Origin: Lotus japonicus
Lineage: Eukaryota; Streptophyta; Magnoliopsida; Fabales; Fabaceae
Direction of reading: 5' to 3'
NCBI RefSeq assembly: GCF_012489685.1
Contig: NC_080045.1
Span: 12,363,648 to 12,427,647 of the forward strand
DNA length: 64,000 bases
Shown one piece after another: positions 1 through 11,977 of the stretch. The translations under genes were made by a program, and so were the position numbers. Each line of letters opens with the position of its first letter. The first letter of the stretch is position 1. The notes under the pieces were generated by a model. That model did not search any database. It had not been told where the DNA came from and saw only the letters and a list, made by a program, of their open reading frames with translations.

Positions 1-960
1 TACATGAAAATACTTCTACATTGAAATTCTGGTTCGTGCACAGGACAGATGTCGAACGCGATGTTGGGACAATCGGTTCGACAATTGCACAACAGTACAT
101 AAATTAAATCAATGAAAAAACACAGGGAATTGTTAACCCAGTTCGGTGCAACATCACCTACATCTGGAGGATACCAATCCAGGAGTCAATTCACTATCAA
201 ATAATAGCTCTCAGGTCACATGAAAGTCCCTCCTATACCTAAGTACTCCCCCTTAGTATAGAGCCTCTTCAATGTCTACCACTATTACATAAGTGAATCT
301 AGCTTAGCCCTTCTCCTCTAAGCTATGAGGAAACTTCCCCTAACTCCTAATGATCACTGCCACAGTGACCGATCCCTTACAAGAGATTGAAAGATAGATC
401 TCATGATCAAACAACAATTTGAAGAGATTACAACTCAACTAAACAAACCAACTCTAAGCCATATGATTATCAATGGAGGCAGTAGAGAGGTGTACAAAAT
501 AACAGAACAAGGACTCACAAAACAAAACCCTAAAAACCCAATCCTTGGGTGCCCAACGCACACTTTGCAACTAGGGTTAAGCCTCCTTAAATAGTCATTC
601 TTCAGGTCTTGATCTTCAATGGGCTTGCACGAAAATAGAGTCCACAAAACAGATCTGGAACAAATCTTTTAAACCAGTAACAAATCTTATCAAATAAGAT
701 TTGAACAAAAGATAACAACTTTCACAATTTAAACCAAATCAAATCCTCTTCAAAAGATTTGATTCCACTATAATATATTCCAGATAGCATAGAGAAGCTT
801 CTTCAATAACCCTAACTTGATTATCACGAAATCCATCCAAAGCTTCTAGAAAAATCAGCCAAACACACAGCAGATCCGCAGGGACAAATGTCACAGCACG
901 ATGTTACAACATCTGGTCCCACATCTTGGCACACACATACATTAGCTAAAATGCAGACAA
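1..960. repeat. Non-coding repeat-like sequence, possible LTR-retrotransposon remnant
   Basis: No convincing gene is present. The style (short ORFs, a stretch around 120-180 resembling LTR sequence common in legume Ty1/copia elements, and paired phrases around 45-75 and 895-935 mentioning the same 'gatgtt..aca' type words) suggests a decayed retroelement, probably minus strand. This assignment rests on general resemblance only, because no pol domain or LTR boundary could be found. Confidence 0.3.
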
Positions 961-1680
961 CATAAAAAAAGGAACAACATACATAAAAATAAATGTTAAT
1001 AAGATTTCATCGGAATTTTTTTTTGTTACAAGAAAAACATAATATAATATAATTTGATGTTAATTTTTTACTACATAATAATATAGTCCACTTTAATTTT
1101 TTTGTACAAATTATTATAGGAGTTAAATTCTCCTACGGGAAGAAATATATTTTAACAAGAAAGTACCTTCTTTAAGTATTAATTAATGTATCAAATACAA
1201 TAACAAATTTCGCGGTACATTCTTTTTTTTCTAAGATTAAAATGTGTTCTGAATGCTTTATTGGTGATTCTTCATATCTATAATTTGTGTTATTGTCTTT
1301 AGGCTCATGAAGAATGTGAAACGACTTCATATTGATATGGGTCAAACATAATTTATTTTATTGTGTAAAAAATGAACTCGCATAATCACGTACATAAAGA
1401 ATATTTTCTCATTTTTTCATTGTAGATTAAATCAGCTATTGTTTATTAGCCATCATTAAACCACATCCCCTAATATGTTTTGCATAATTTGAGATTTTGT
1501 TAACCAATTTTTTTATTAGTTATTCAATTGTACGAAGTTCAATCTATGCAAAAAGGGTTTTAATTTAAGACTTTTTGTCCACTTTGCTCATCATTTCATA
1601 CTCTTCTATTTCATCCGTTGTTTATTATATTTTTAATGATCAAGGTATTAATTGACCTATCAAATATAATAGATGTATTC

Positions 1681-1710
1681 CCCGTGCAACGCGCGGGTAA
1701 AAAACACTAG
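1681..1710 (+). mobile_element. Candidate Helitron 3' terminus
   Basis: A GC-rich hairpin (CCCGTGC..aac..GCGCGGG, 1681-1697, one G-T wobble) is followed about 9 bases later by CTAG at 1707-1710 and then a T. Helitrons end in CTRR with a short hairpin 10-12 bases upstream and insert between A and T, so this fits. The matching 5' TC end was not located, so the element length is unknown. The flanking sequence (about 960-1680) is AT-rich without genes. Confidence 0.55.
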
Positions 1711-3000
1711 TCATTTCTTAAAAGAAAAATTTCCAGAATAAGCTCTAGCTTTTTGGAGGGAAATAGAATGATAATGGAGTGACACGTGGCATAGGTTTTC
1801 TAAAAGAAAACATTATTTTAATATAATAAATTATAGGCTACGGATTATTAAAATAAATTAATCAATCTATTAATAAAATAAAAAACCTTACGAATAGAAA
1901 AAGTCACAGCAAATATCATTCATATAGCAAAGTTTTTTTTTAACCAAAAACTATATCATCAGCAAGTTCATAATTGCTACAAAAAGAGAATCAAACTATC
2001 ATAGTCAAGCTCATAATTTCTACACCAATCATCAGCCAAGAGCAGGTTAAGAAACAATGGTCAGTAATTAGAAAATACAATTCATAAAAGTTCTCACTGC
2101 AACTTGAGAAATTGTCAAGGAAACTACAGCATTTGAGAACATATAGAGACATTGAAGGAAGGGATCTTGTAATATATGTGAAACTGTTTCCCACAATCCC
2201 AAGCATGCTAGGTCAGCTATCATTTGGTTTGACATTATCATCCTAAGGTGAGCCAAGTTGTGCATGACCCGACACACCGAATATGTGTAAAGGGCCATAG
2301 ACAACCATAGGAGTGAAGTGCATGAACGAAGGCTGATGTGCTCGAGCAGAGTTAAAAATAATCACCCCATTATCGCCAAGAATGGGTGTGTGCACAAAGT
2401 TCGGTATGATTTAAGAAGATATGACCCCCTAAGATCGTTGTCAAAACAATAGTAACATGACAGATTGCATCTTTATGGCATAAGGTCTCAATCAAACTGT
2501 ACCACGCTCTTACGAAAGTACTTTTGTACAGTTTGATCCAACGACTAGAAGTTTTGTGAACAACATGATCCAACGGGTTGTAACGGCTATCTTGCACTCA
2601 CAGAAGATTCAGAAGTATAAAGGGAAGAAGTGAAGACTTGAAGAAGTAGCGCTTATGCTCACATGAATTTGGCTTTATACTCAAATCACTTAAGCGTGAA
2701 AAGAAGCCTCAGAGCTCAATAATCAGATGTCGATTATGCACTTCAAATGATCATATCATTTATCATCATCTGTTTCAACAAGAAGAGTATATATTCTTTA
2801 GAGTAAAATTATTTCTACCTCTATCATGTAACTGAACATAAAGTATTCACTTAAGAGTCAAACCTTAATACTTTATGATTCATGAACTTAATTGATCTAT
2901 TATCCTTCTTTCAAGAAGATATTTAAGAGTAGAAGAAAGCAATCTTGAGAAAAATTGTTTTTTTTTTGAGAAGTCATGTACAATACTTGTAATGGAGGAG
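1711..3000. other. Intergenic, no gene seen
   Basis: AT-rich at 1711-2000. From about 2200 the sequence becomes more balanced and repeat-like but contains only short ORFs. A pair of related phrases around 2485-2550 (gatcaaactgtac and its inverse) makes a small inverted repeat. It may be part of the same decayed LTR element as the minisatellite that follows. Confidence 0.4.
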
Positions 3001-3008
3001 ACCTTTCT

Positions 3009-3372
3009 AATACTCAATTCCTGGAGAGGTCGTGGTAAAAGAATACTCAATTCCTGGAGATGCAGTGGAAAAATAATACTCGTTATGCCTGGATAGGCAT
3101 GGACAAGAATACTCGTTATGTCTCGAGTGGCATGGACAAGAATACTCGTTATGCTTGGAGAGGCATGGACAATAAGACTCGGTATGCTTGGAGAGGCATG
3201 TACAATAATACTTGTTGGGTTGAATCATGTCTAATACTCAATGTTTGGAGAGGCAAGGCTGAAAGAATACTCGCTAATGCCTGGAGAGGTAGTGGAAAAA
3301 TAATACTCGTTATGCCTGGAGAGACATGTATAAGAATACTCATTGGGAGAAGTCTTGTCGAATACTTGTAAG
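3009..3372 (+). repeat. 33-bp minisatellite, about 10 degenerate units
   Basis: Units begin with aatactc and share the core tatgcctggagaggcatgg. Eight units are exactly 33 bp and one is 36 bp. Two shortened 26-bp units, at about 3207 and 3339, interrupt the series. Because 33 is a multiple of 3, the array reads through as an 11-residue peptide repeat in some frames, but it has no gene context. The sequence after it (3373-3640) resembles LTR/leader sequence of legume copia-type elements; that resemblance is weak. Confidence 0.8.
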
Positions 3373-3639
3373 GGGAAGTCCTTGATACTTGAACTTAGTG
3401 AAATCTTGGTGCTGTCAAAGACTAGACATAGCCCTATCGTTTTGGGGGTGTACCAGGATAAAATTGTGTGTGTACATCGTCTACTTCCCTGCTCTTACAC
3501 TTCCGCTGCACCAAACGATACCAACGAAGATGACAAATCTTTATATCATTTGGGAAATCAAGTTAAGTGGGGTACAATTCAAACCTCCCCTCTCTTGTGC
3601 TACTCTGATCAACTTCAAACATCCTCATTCTCGTGAATT

Positions 3640-5700
3640 ATGGGGGGAAGATTGGAGGTTGGAGTTGGCAGAATTTTTGGAACCTTGATTTTACAGCTTG
3701 GGTTCAACTTCACGTGAACGGTGGGCATGTCGCCAAGGTCCTTCCAGGCAGTGTTATTAAACTCAGCTCGAACCGGCCGGTTTGATCGGTTGAACCGTGA
3801 ACCGGACCTTAGGTCGGTTTGAGCCGAGCATCGGATCGGCCATGCAAGTGACTCGGCATGAACCTGTCAGATTCGACCGTTTCGGCCAAAAAACCTATGA
3901 CTCGGCCCTTTAACGGTTGGACCGGTGAGTTAGTAAAAAAAACTCAAAATATTGCTTTTCATCTAGCAGCACTTTGAAGGTGTTCTATATTCGCCTCCAT
4001 CCCCAAAATATTGCTTTTCATCCTCTTAAAAGAAGCACATATGAACTTGATGTAATTCTCATAAACGAGCGTTTACAAATCGGTATAGAATTCTTGATTT
4101 CGGTAACCATTTCAATGTGACTTTGGAGTAGTCCTTCTAGATCTGATTTATGTGCCTTTAAAATAAAAAACAGAGTAACATGAGTTATGATATACACACC
4201 TCTCCACTTCTTTTCCACCTTCATTTCCATTTATTTCTCTTTTCTCTATCAATCAAATCACCTATCACATCTTTACTTTCGCTCTCCTTTCTTCATATCT
4301 CTCTCTTCTTCCACCTCTCCACACCTTAAAGGTGTGAAGACATAATTATTCGAGTAACATTCTTCAGTGTGCATGCTTCAAGAAGCCACTCTATGTCTTC
4401 AACCTCTTCTTCTTGCACCTTGGCATCTTCATTCATATCCTCTGTTTTCTGTTCTCTGTGCGGCACTATGACTATTACCCCTCTCCAGATCTATTTTTTT
4501 TTGTTAATAATTTAGGGTTAAATTAGATGGACAAAATGTGGTCAGTGGTGTTGGGTTTAGTGGTGTTGGGCTTCAAATTAATATATTAATACAAAGTTTT
4601 TATTGAAGGAGTTAATTTATATATATTGTCACTAATTTATTTAAAAAAATATATGTCGACATTAATTTAGGTGCCCATTGTATCTATTAGCTGCTGTAGT
4701 GGTTCCTCTTATTAGTGGGTAAGCTTATTAGTGGGTAAAATTAACTCCTAAACAAATATATACTTCACATTTTTGTGGGTAAGCTCTTTTGATTACTTAA
4801 TTATTATTTGTGAGTTGTGACATTATGTTGTGGTAAAACATTCCTTGTTGCTTTGTTTTGTGATGTATGCTATTTGTGACATTTTATTATGATATTATGA
4901 ATTTTTAATTTTTTTGTGTAAACCGAGTCAAACGGTTCAATCAGTGACTGAGTGGTCCAACCAATGACCCATTGACCCAATGCCCCGACCGAGTCGATCA
5001 CCGGGCCGAGTTTAATAAGTAATAACACTGCTTCCAGGTTTATGGGGTGTGTGGGAATGGTGGTGCAACATGGTTATGGATTCCCATCCATGGATAGTGG
5101 ACAGTGCGTGGAGGAAATTTTGAGAAGAACATGATGATTTTATTAAATTTCTCCAGCTAGATTTATTGCATCATGGGCATAGCATGTTAAATGTTGGCTG
5201 ACAGCTTGCCTCAGGTGGCTTCATGGAGCTTAACACTGATGGAAGTTATAAGGAAGAGGATGGAGTTATGGGCGATGGCGGTTTGCTTCGTTCTCACGAT
5301 GGATCCAGGTCGTTTGGATTCAGGTTTCAGGCGCGAGGGATGGAAGCCTGTTCATGGCAGAGGCTACAACCTTACATGAAGGTCTGGGGTTTTGATTGTA
5401 ACAGTTTATAGTTTCAGAGAGAGTTCACAATGTAATCCATGTTGTGCTCTTGAGGGAAATATGTGAAGTGTTGGACCATGGTTGGCGGGTGGATGTTGCA
5501 TGGTGTGGTCACGAGTGTAATGTTGCAACTGACTGGTTAGCGGAGCATGGATCCTCTATGCGTGGTCCTAGTTTTAATTTGGTGGTTTCTTCCCCGGAGC
5601 AAGGTCATTTTGTTGAGGGATGCCCTCAGAGCAGTGTAGTGTGTTTTTGTTTATTTTCCGATGTTTAAAAAAAATGTCTATAAACTTTAAAAATCTGAGT
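3640..5700 (+). pseudogene. RNase H domain remnant of a LINE-type element, split by a hAT insertion
   Basis: In pieces, the plus strand encodes an RVT_3-type RNase H fold. The start motif LNTDGSYKEEDGVMGDGG with GLLRSHDGS lies at 5226-5310, and the tail (REICEVLDHGWRVDVAWCGHECNVA type, with a DWLAEHGSS motif) at 5450-5570. Stops and at least one frameshift separate them. The upstream flank (3640-3748) and the sequence right of the hAT element (5039-5220) look like one interrupted stretch, with TGG-rich residues typical of the linker before this RNase H domain. A run of A at about 5668 could be the old 3' tail. Not functional. Confidence 0.65.
3749..5030. mobile_element. Non-autonomous hAT-type transposon, 1282 bp
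   Basis: The element starts CAGTGTTATTAAACTC and ends with the inverse (GAGTTTAATAA..ATAACACTG). It is flanked on both sides by the same 8 bases, CTTCCAGG (3741-3748 and 5031-5038). An 8-bp duplication and CAGTG-type ends are the hAT signature. The ends contain sub-terminal GGTT/CCGG-rich arrays (3765-3930, 4920-5015), and the middle is AT-rich with no transposase. Confidence 0.9.
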
Positions 5701-6221
5701 TTTGGTCCCTTAAGTTTACTAAGGTTGCAGTTTTGAACTTTTGTCCATATTCCATCCAAATGCTTAAAAAATTAATTGAAAAAAATTAAAAACCACATCT
5801 TCATCTTCTTCCATCACTAAACCTAAAAAACCCCAAAAAACTAAAAAACTGGAAATGGAAATCATCTTCCTAGAAAATCTTTTTTTTTTTGAAACATCTT
5901 CCTAGAAAATCAAATTTTAAACCAATGATGAAATGACGTGAGAGGATAAAATTCAAAAGATGGATAAGATGAAGATGTTTACTGCTCTTCAACAACATCA
6001 GGCTGCTGCCCGCAAATGCACTCAACTGGGAGCCTCTTAGTTGAAGAGGCTCAAGTGTTCGATGAAATGCCGCACAGAAGTTTTCAAATCTGTTATGGTC
6101 CTGTTATTAATACATACACCCACATGAACCAGCCTACGAAAATTTAGCTTTGTTTATGAAAATGCTACCTTTTTCAGATTTGAGTTTTAATAAATTTCTG
6201 AATATTTTTTCTTTTTTTCAA
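5701..6221. other. Intergenic, no gene seen
   Basis: AT-rich sequence with a duplicated short phrase (catcttcctagaaaatc at about 5861 and 5897, separated by a T-run). Nothing coding was recognised. Confidence 0.4.
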
Positions 6222-6319
6222 ATCTGGGTTTTGATAAGTATGTTCCACTACCAGTTTTTCATATCTGGGTTTTGATAAGTATGTTCCACTACCAGTTTTT
6301 CATATCTGGGTTTTGATAA
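6222..6319 (+). repeat. 41-bp tandem repeat, 2.4 copies
   Basis: Two identical 41-bp units (6222-6262 and 6263-6303, beginning atctgggttttgataagt) are followed by a 16-base partial third copy. The perfect identity of the two units indicates a recent duplication. Confidence 0.85.
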
Positions 6320-7566
6320 ATTTCATGAAGATAATGGAAGAAAAAGATGAAGATAATGAATGTTTCCAAGTTTTTATTTTATTTAAGCTTGATTATCATG
6401 GGGAACCGAAACTGGGAGGCCAAACCAGCCGCCACAGAACATAGGGTTTCTCCCAAACTTTAAACATCACCATACAATAAAGCTTAAATAAAATGAAAAC
6501 TACACATTCACATTAATCTGGACAAAAATAACATTGAACTTTTTCTAAAACAAATAAACTTTGAAATTAATATGACATCCTTCAGGTTGGAAGAGCACTA
6601 GGGATCAGATTGATAAAAGGTGAGTGCCCAGCTGTCGTAACAGGCTTGGGGCGGACACCCATCTCGCATATTAAATTAAATTACGAGATTAGACCACTCA
6701 TCATATCCCATTAACTGCCTGAAGGATCATGACTCTAACATTCACAAGCTTGTCAATTTATAGAGAACCTGTTTGCTCTCTCACTCACTATCACTCGATG
6801 TGGGACTCAAACCTGTACAATAATTCTGAACCAACCTCTGTTTACTCGATGTGGGACTTTTTAAGTTTCAATACACATCTTAAATGGGTTTCATGACTTT
6901 TTCAGGCTATGCCCAACCTGTTTGAATTGTTAGGCAATTATTCTAAGGACTAAGATTTTTCTCACACAACAAAATGGATCCATCATGACTACTCTCAGTT
7001 CTTGTTTACTGGTCTTGTGCCATGGTGGTAAACGCCCGTAGTAAACCATTCATTTTTGTTTCACATATATAAGAACTTATCATGGAGTCATGGAGATAAG
7101 TTAGCTGAACAACTTATCCTACATATTCTTTTTTGTGCATACTGTATGGACCTGACATTTTTGTACCTTAAGTACTTTTGAGCTCACATTTGAGTTTTAT
7201 TCATAGGATTTTGTTATAAGACTGCCATAAAAAAAAAGGTTTTTTTGCTTGTAAAATGACCCTGACACTCAAGTTAGCTATAGCCATGCTAGGTGATCTT
7301 GAAATTCAAAACTATATGCTCATTTGACTCATTCAAAACTCTAAACACACCAACTGTCTGCTTATTTAATTTGCTTTTTAAGAATAGATCATGGCCGAAG
7401 TTAAGAATATTTTTGACAGAATCATACGTATTCAAGTGTGTTTGTTTCAGGCTTTTCAGAATTAGAATCATGCTCTGCAGCTCTCACACACTGATCACGT
7501 ATTCGATTCGGTGTCATGTTGCTTAGTCATGAAACAAACACGTCAATGGAGAAATGGCAGTCAAGC
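6320..7566. other. Intergenic, no gene seen
   Basis: Non-coding sequence. The phrase ctcgatgtgggact occurs twice (about 6795 and 6847). That phrase is common in plant intergenic repeats. The remainder is AT-rich with only short ORFs. Confidence 0.4.
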
Positions 7567-7574
7567 CTCAACAT

Positions 7575-8321
7575 TAGGGGTGTACAAGGGACGGGTTGTG
7601 ACGGGTTTTTATTAACCCTAACCCGGCCCTAAATATTGACCGGGGCAATTCATAGACCCTAATCCTTCCCTAGACCCGAAGCAACCCGACAATATGCGGG
7701 TCTAATTTAGGACGGGTCTATGTAGGACGAGACCGGGTTGGCCCGAGAGACAATAAGTCTAAGACTATTTAATATCAATTGTAAAATTTAAAGATAATAA
7801 CATACTAAAAGAGTTATAAGTTGGAACTATCTCTTAGAAGAAAAAAACTTGAAAGTATCCAATTCTTGCATAATCTATTGTACTTGAGAAGCTTACATTT
7901 TTTTATCTATATGCATGCGTCACTCACTTTGTTTGATCTCTCTTCACTTCTCTCACATGTGCATAATGCACATGCATGATTTTCTCTTCGTTAGAGCATG
8001 AAAGTGTCGATCTTGTGACCAATGTTTATTTAATTCATAAGGTAGATGTTAAGCATTTTCATCTCATCCACATGGTAAGATAAATTTGAGCACCATCTAT
8101 CACATTTTGATCATTATAACAAATTAAAATTTTATAAAATATCTATGTGGGACGGGCCGGGTGACCCGAGTGTCAACCCGAACCCGACCCTACCCGAAGT
8201 CGGACAACTGAATGATCAACCCGAACCCGGTATCTTTTAATGATCGGGCCGGGTTGAACTCGACCTTAAAGACTTGGGCCGGGACGGGTTGGCGGGTAGG
8301 GCCGGATCTTGTACACCCCTA
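7575..8321. mobile_element. Non-autonomous hAT-type transposon, 747 bp
   Basis: The ends are TAGGGGTGTACAAG and the exact inverse CTTGTACACCCCTA. The 8-bp target duplication is CTCAACAT at 7567-7574 and 8322-8329. The subterminal regions are dense in gggacggg/cccgac motifs in opposite orientations, and the centre is AT-rich. No transposase is encoded, so it would depend on an enzyme supplied elsewhere. Confidence 0.92.
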
Positions 8322-8329
8322 CTCAACAT

Positions 8330-8920
8330 GATGTGGTCATTATGTACCAAACATCGACCTGACTTTAGCAGGGAAAATAACTACACCTGGTGTGAAAATA
8401 CCCACTCAACTTACCCGGAACCTGACCCGATACAATCATAAAAGACTTTAAATTAGAATAGTACTTAAATAATAAAATTGTTGAGAAGTCTTAATGATAT
8501 AGCTAAACAAACCTTAAGATAATATTCAATAATGAGTTATTTTGGATAGAGTTAGATAATCCAAATTATAATATGCAATGTGACACCTATAAATAGGTCG
8601 TCTGTATATGTTCAGTCTTATAAATTTCACATTTTTTATGTTTAAATTTGGGCATGAAAACTTAGAAGTATGTTAAGAAATCTCACATTAATTAAAAATA
8701 TGACTAAATAATATAAATCGGAATACAACTTTCACGTATGACCTACCTTTTCGATAGAGTTTCGAGCTAATCCAAATTATATTAATAGTTTAACCCATAC
8801 ATTTTACTGAAAAATTATTTAATTATTAAGTTTCTTATTTTATTTACATCAGAAAGATAAATTATACCCTCTAGTGACTGATCCATGGACTTCCCCACCC
8901 CAACGCATATGTCTCCTAAC
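8330..8920. other. Intergenic, no gene seen
   Basis: AT-rich non-coding sequence with stops in all frames. No repeat boundaries were recognised. Confidence 0.4.
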
Positions 8921-8923
8921 TCT

Positions 8924-9955
8924 TTTTTTTTTTTGGTCAAAGGAACATAATTCATTCAATTAAAATTGTCCAACGGCACTTACAACCGAGTCCATCATTC
9001 ACTGAATGAATAAGGAAATAATTCGAGGACTAAGCCTTAAAAAAAAGAAAAGCAAAGCCCAAAAATCAAAAGAATCATCAACACCTAACTACCATTTTTG
9101 AAAATAGGTAACAAAAGTTGGCTTATGCCCTCAGGAGGAAATCTAGCAAGGATAAGGGCTTATTGCAAGGCCCCAAACTTGACAAGAAAGTTGCACATAA
9201 ATTCTCCTTTGTATATGTGATGCACTTCAACTTGCCAATCTATACTCATTATCTCACTTATATGCTATAACATGATGACAACATAAAATATAGGTGTCCA
9301 ATAGTCTATTCCTCAAAAGAGTTAGCCCATCTAAAGAGTTAGACTGACAAATCAGTTTTTGCAAATTCAAACCCCAAGTCAGACTTAGCTCATGAAAGAT
9401 AGCAAGCAACTCCATATGCAAACTTAAAATGAATATTAACTTCCAAATTAATTTTCGATTTGAGACTCATTCTATTTCCTAGTAAGCTAGATGCAGTGGT
9501 ATATACATCCGAATTGCTACCAGTCCAACTGTAACCACGCTCCACAAGAGGATGCAAAGAAACATTGACCTGCTATATCTATTGGCAAACATTAGTAGGT
9601 AGCTAGCGTTGTCCACGTATCCTCCATCTTCAAAGATCCTAACTCTCGAACATTACAAACTTTAGCTTTCGCATCATGAAAATGCACTTAATCCACACTC
9701 TTAAGAAGTGGTTCCTTGAGCAGCCATAGGTCGTACTAGAATGAAGAACGTACATTCCCCAACTTGAAACAAAATCCCTTCCTCAACCACAACTTTTCCT
9801 TTGGAAGTTGGAATAGAATTCTAGACGTGCGAGCATTTCATCTCCACCTCATCAGAAAATCATTTATGCCTACATTTGAAGCTCTAACCATTTGGACCCA
9901 CAACTTTCTCGATTAGTTAAAATTTGCCCAATATTTTTGCCTAGCAACGCCACAT
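8924..9955 (-). pseudogene. LINE remnant (RNase H region), minus strand
   Basis: A T-run followed by ggtcaaa at 8924-8941 is the inverse of a LINE 3' tail. Upstream on the minus strand, at about 9330-9430, the pieces ELLAIFHELSLTWGLNLQ and a following SDSL-like motif match the RVT_3 RNase H helix found at the end of plant L1 elements. Stops interrupt all frames. The 5' limit is uncertain, and the part beyond 9600 is assigned only by continuity. Confidence 0.55.
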
Positions 9956-9958
9956 TTA

Positions 9959-10318
9959 CACTCTGTTTGGTAGAGAAGAGAGATAAAGAAGAGAGAAGTT
10001 GAGTAGAGAGAAATATGTGAGAAATATTGTGTTAGAAAGGCATTTTTTTAAAAACAAAAATATTTGTGGCACCTGGAAAGCAATTTGTCGCGGTTTTGCA
10101 ACCCCACTATTTGGACAGAACGAAAAGCAAAAAAAAAAAGCCTGCAAGATCCACTTTCTCTTCGCAAATTGAGGAGATTGCCAAAAGTGCAATATTGGCT
10201 CCCTCAAACTCTTTCTTGTCTACAATAAATTATAACCAAACAAGATTCTTTCCTTTTCCCTTGCCTATCTCTCTCTTCAAACTCTCTCTATTCTATCTCA
10301 TGCTTACCAAACACAATG
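9959..10318. mobile_element. Tourist-like (PIF/Harbinger) MITE, 360 bp
   Basis: The ends are CACTCTGTTTGGTA and the inverse of CATTGTGTTTGGTA (12 of 14 matches). Each is flanked by TTA (9956-9958 and 10319-10321), the 3-bp target preferred by PIF/Harbinger elements. The subterminal parts are purine-rich on the left and pyrimidine-rich on the right, so the whole could fold back. It ends about 1.6 kb upstream of the UPL4-like start codon. Confidence 0.75.
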
Positions 10319-10321
10319 TTA

Positions 10322-11060
10322 GATCCTTGCTCTTTCGAATCCCAAAACTACCCATATGCTTTGGTTTGGTTAGTGTCCGATCCCAGTTAACAGGATCGAC
10401 TAACAAGATGGAGGTCTTTCCCCTTGTAGCATTTTCGAATAAATTTTATGATTAAAGCATCATGACATCATCACATACTCCTTGCCACTTCTAATTGTGG
10501 ATGAAAATTTGTTATTTTTACAATTATCCCTTGAATCAAGTATTATTGAATGTATATTTGAAAAAAAATTGCAAACTAAATCAAAACGTTTTATCACTCA
10601 TTACAAATCTGAATATTTGTTAACAGCACTATTTAGGTAACACCAAATTTGTCAACAGAATAGAGTAATCTAAGGATTTCAAATTGAAAAAAAATAAAAA
10701 AATCTAAGGATTTCTTTGTTCATATACACGATTAAGGTTCAAATTTAAGTTTTTTATCAATTAAAATGAAACAAAAACTTTCTTTCACCGACCATATATT
10801 TTGTTTAAAAAACAACTTACTTCATTGTTAAGCTTAGAAACCTAATCCAAAAGTAACAACACTTGTTATATATCTAATCAACCCTCAACCCTAAAAATCA
10901 GAAATTGACAACAACAGATTTAGGCCTTCTCAAAGCTTCAAACACCTCATAAACACCATAGATATTCCCAAAATTAATATAATAATAAGAATTAGACTAA
11001 TTAATTAATTATCAATTAACTTAAATAATCCCCCAAATAAATATTTACACTATCACCACC
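10322..11060. other. Intergenic, upstream region of the HECT ligase gene
   Basis: AT-rich sequence without ORFs, presumably holding the promoter of the UPL4-like gene. No distinct TATA box could be chosen with confidence. The transcript probably begins near or after 11,050, where the sequence becomes pyrimidine-rich. Confidence 0.35.
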
Positions 11061-11379
11061 CTGTGTGTGCCTTCCAAGTTGCAAGCTTTCGTGTGCAATC
11101 ACCACATCCTCTGGTTTTCTTCATCAATCCTTGTTTTTTTTTTTTCTTCTTCTTTTTTTGATAAATTTTCAATCATCATCGTTTTCTCAATTCAATCTCT
11201 GTTTCTGTTTCAGAAGAATCAATTTGGTGAAGAAGAAAGAGGAAGAAGAAGAAAGAAAACAAAGAAGTAAAAGGGTTACCTTAAAATCACCAAAAGATCA
11301 TATTTTTGTGTTTTTTTTGTTTATACGAAAACTGGGTCTTCGACTTTCTCGAAGACCGATTGTTAAGAACTACTACTAG

Positions 11380-11941
11380 GTACCGTGGTAACTGTTGCTG
11401 TTTTGTTTTTTTTTTTGTCTTCAACTTACCCTGATTGTGTTCTTCAGTGATCCTGTTCTTTTTGCTGCCATTGTGTGTTTGTTTCATGATCAATGATTGC
11501 TTTGTTTGTTCTTTTCTCTCCCTTTCTATTTTTGATGAATTTGTGGTGTTTGATTTGTTTAGTCTGAGAGGTAGTTGTTTACTATTAAATTGATTTGGTT
11601 TTCCATTTGTAATGCAATTTCCTTAGTGAAAACAAGGTGTTTTTTTTTGTATTTTGATGATGTTATGTGAATGCATCATCTGAATTCTGATGAATGATTA
11701 ACTATGGTGATGTTGAAAATTAAGAAAAATTGCTACTTTTGCTGTTTCTATTTGAGGAAGTCTTTGAATAAGGGAGTTTGGTTTTTCTGGATTGGAGGTA
11801 TGAACTTTCTATTTTACTCCCAGGAGAACAGAATCAACAAAGTGTCCTTTTTAAGCTTGGAATATAGTATAGACTCATTTGGCCTGTATGTGATTATGAA
11901 TTTGTGATATAAATTGAAATTGGTAATCTTTTAAAATGCAG
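11380..11941 (+). other. Probable 5'UTR intron of the UPL4-like gene
   Basis: A donor (CTAG|gtaccg) at 11380 and an acceptor (aaaatgcag|AAGG) at 11941 would remove 562 bases and leave the start codon 36 bases downstream of the junction. The pyrimidine-rich leader (11,090-11,370) and the T-rich, ATG-containing interior fit a leader intron. Transcript data are absent. Confidence 0.5.
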
Positions 11942-11977
11942 AAGGCTCTATTTCCACTGGGGGAATAGAAGCAATTA

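Noticed and set aside
2068..2304. Minus-strand ORF of 78 codons
   Set aside because: It has no domain, no composition typical of plant proteins and lies in repeat-like sequence; an ORF of this length is expected by chance.
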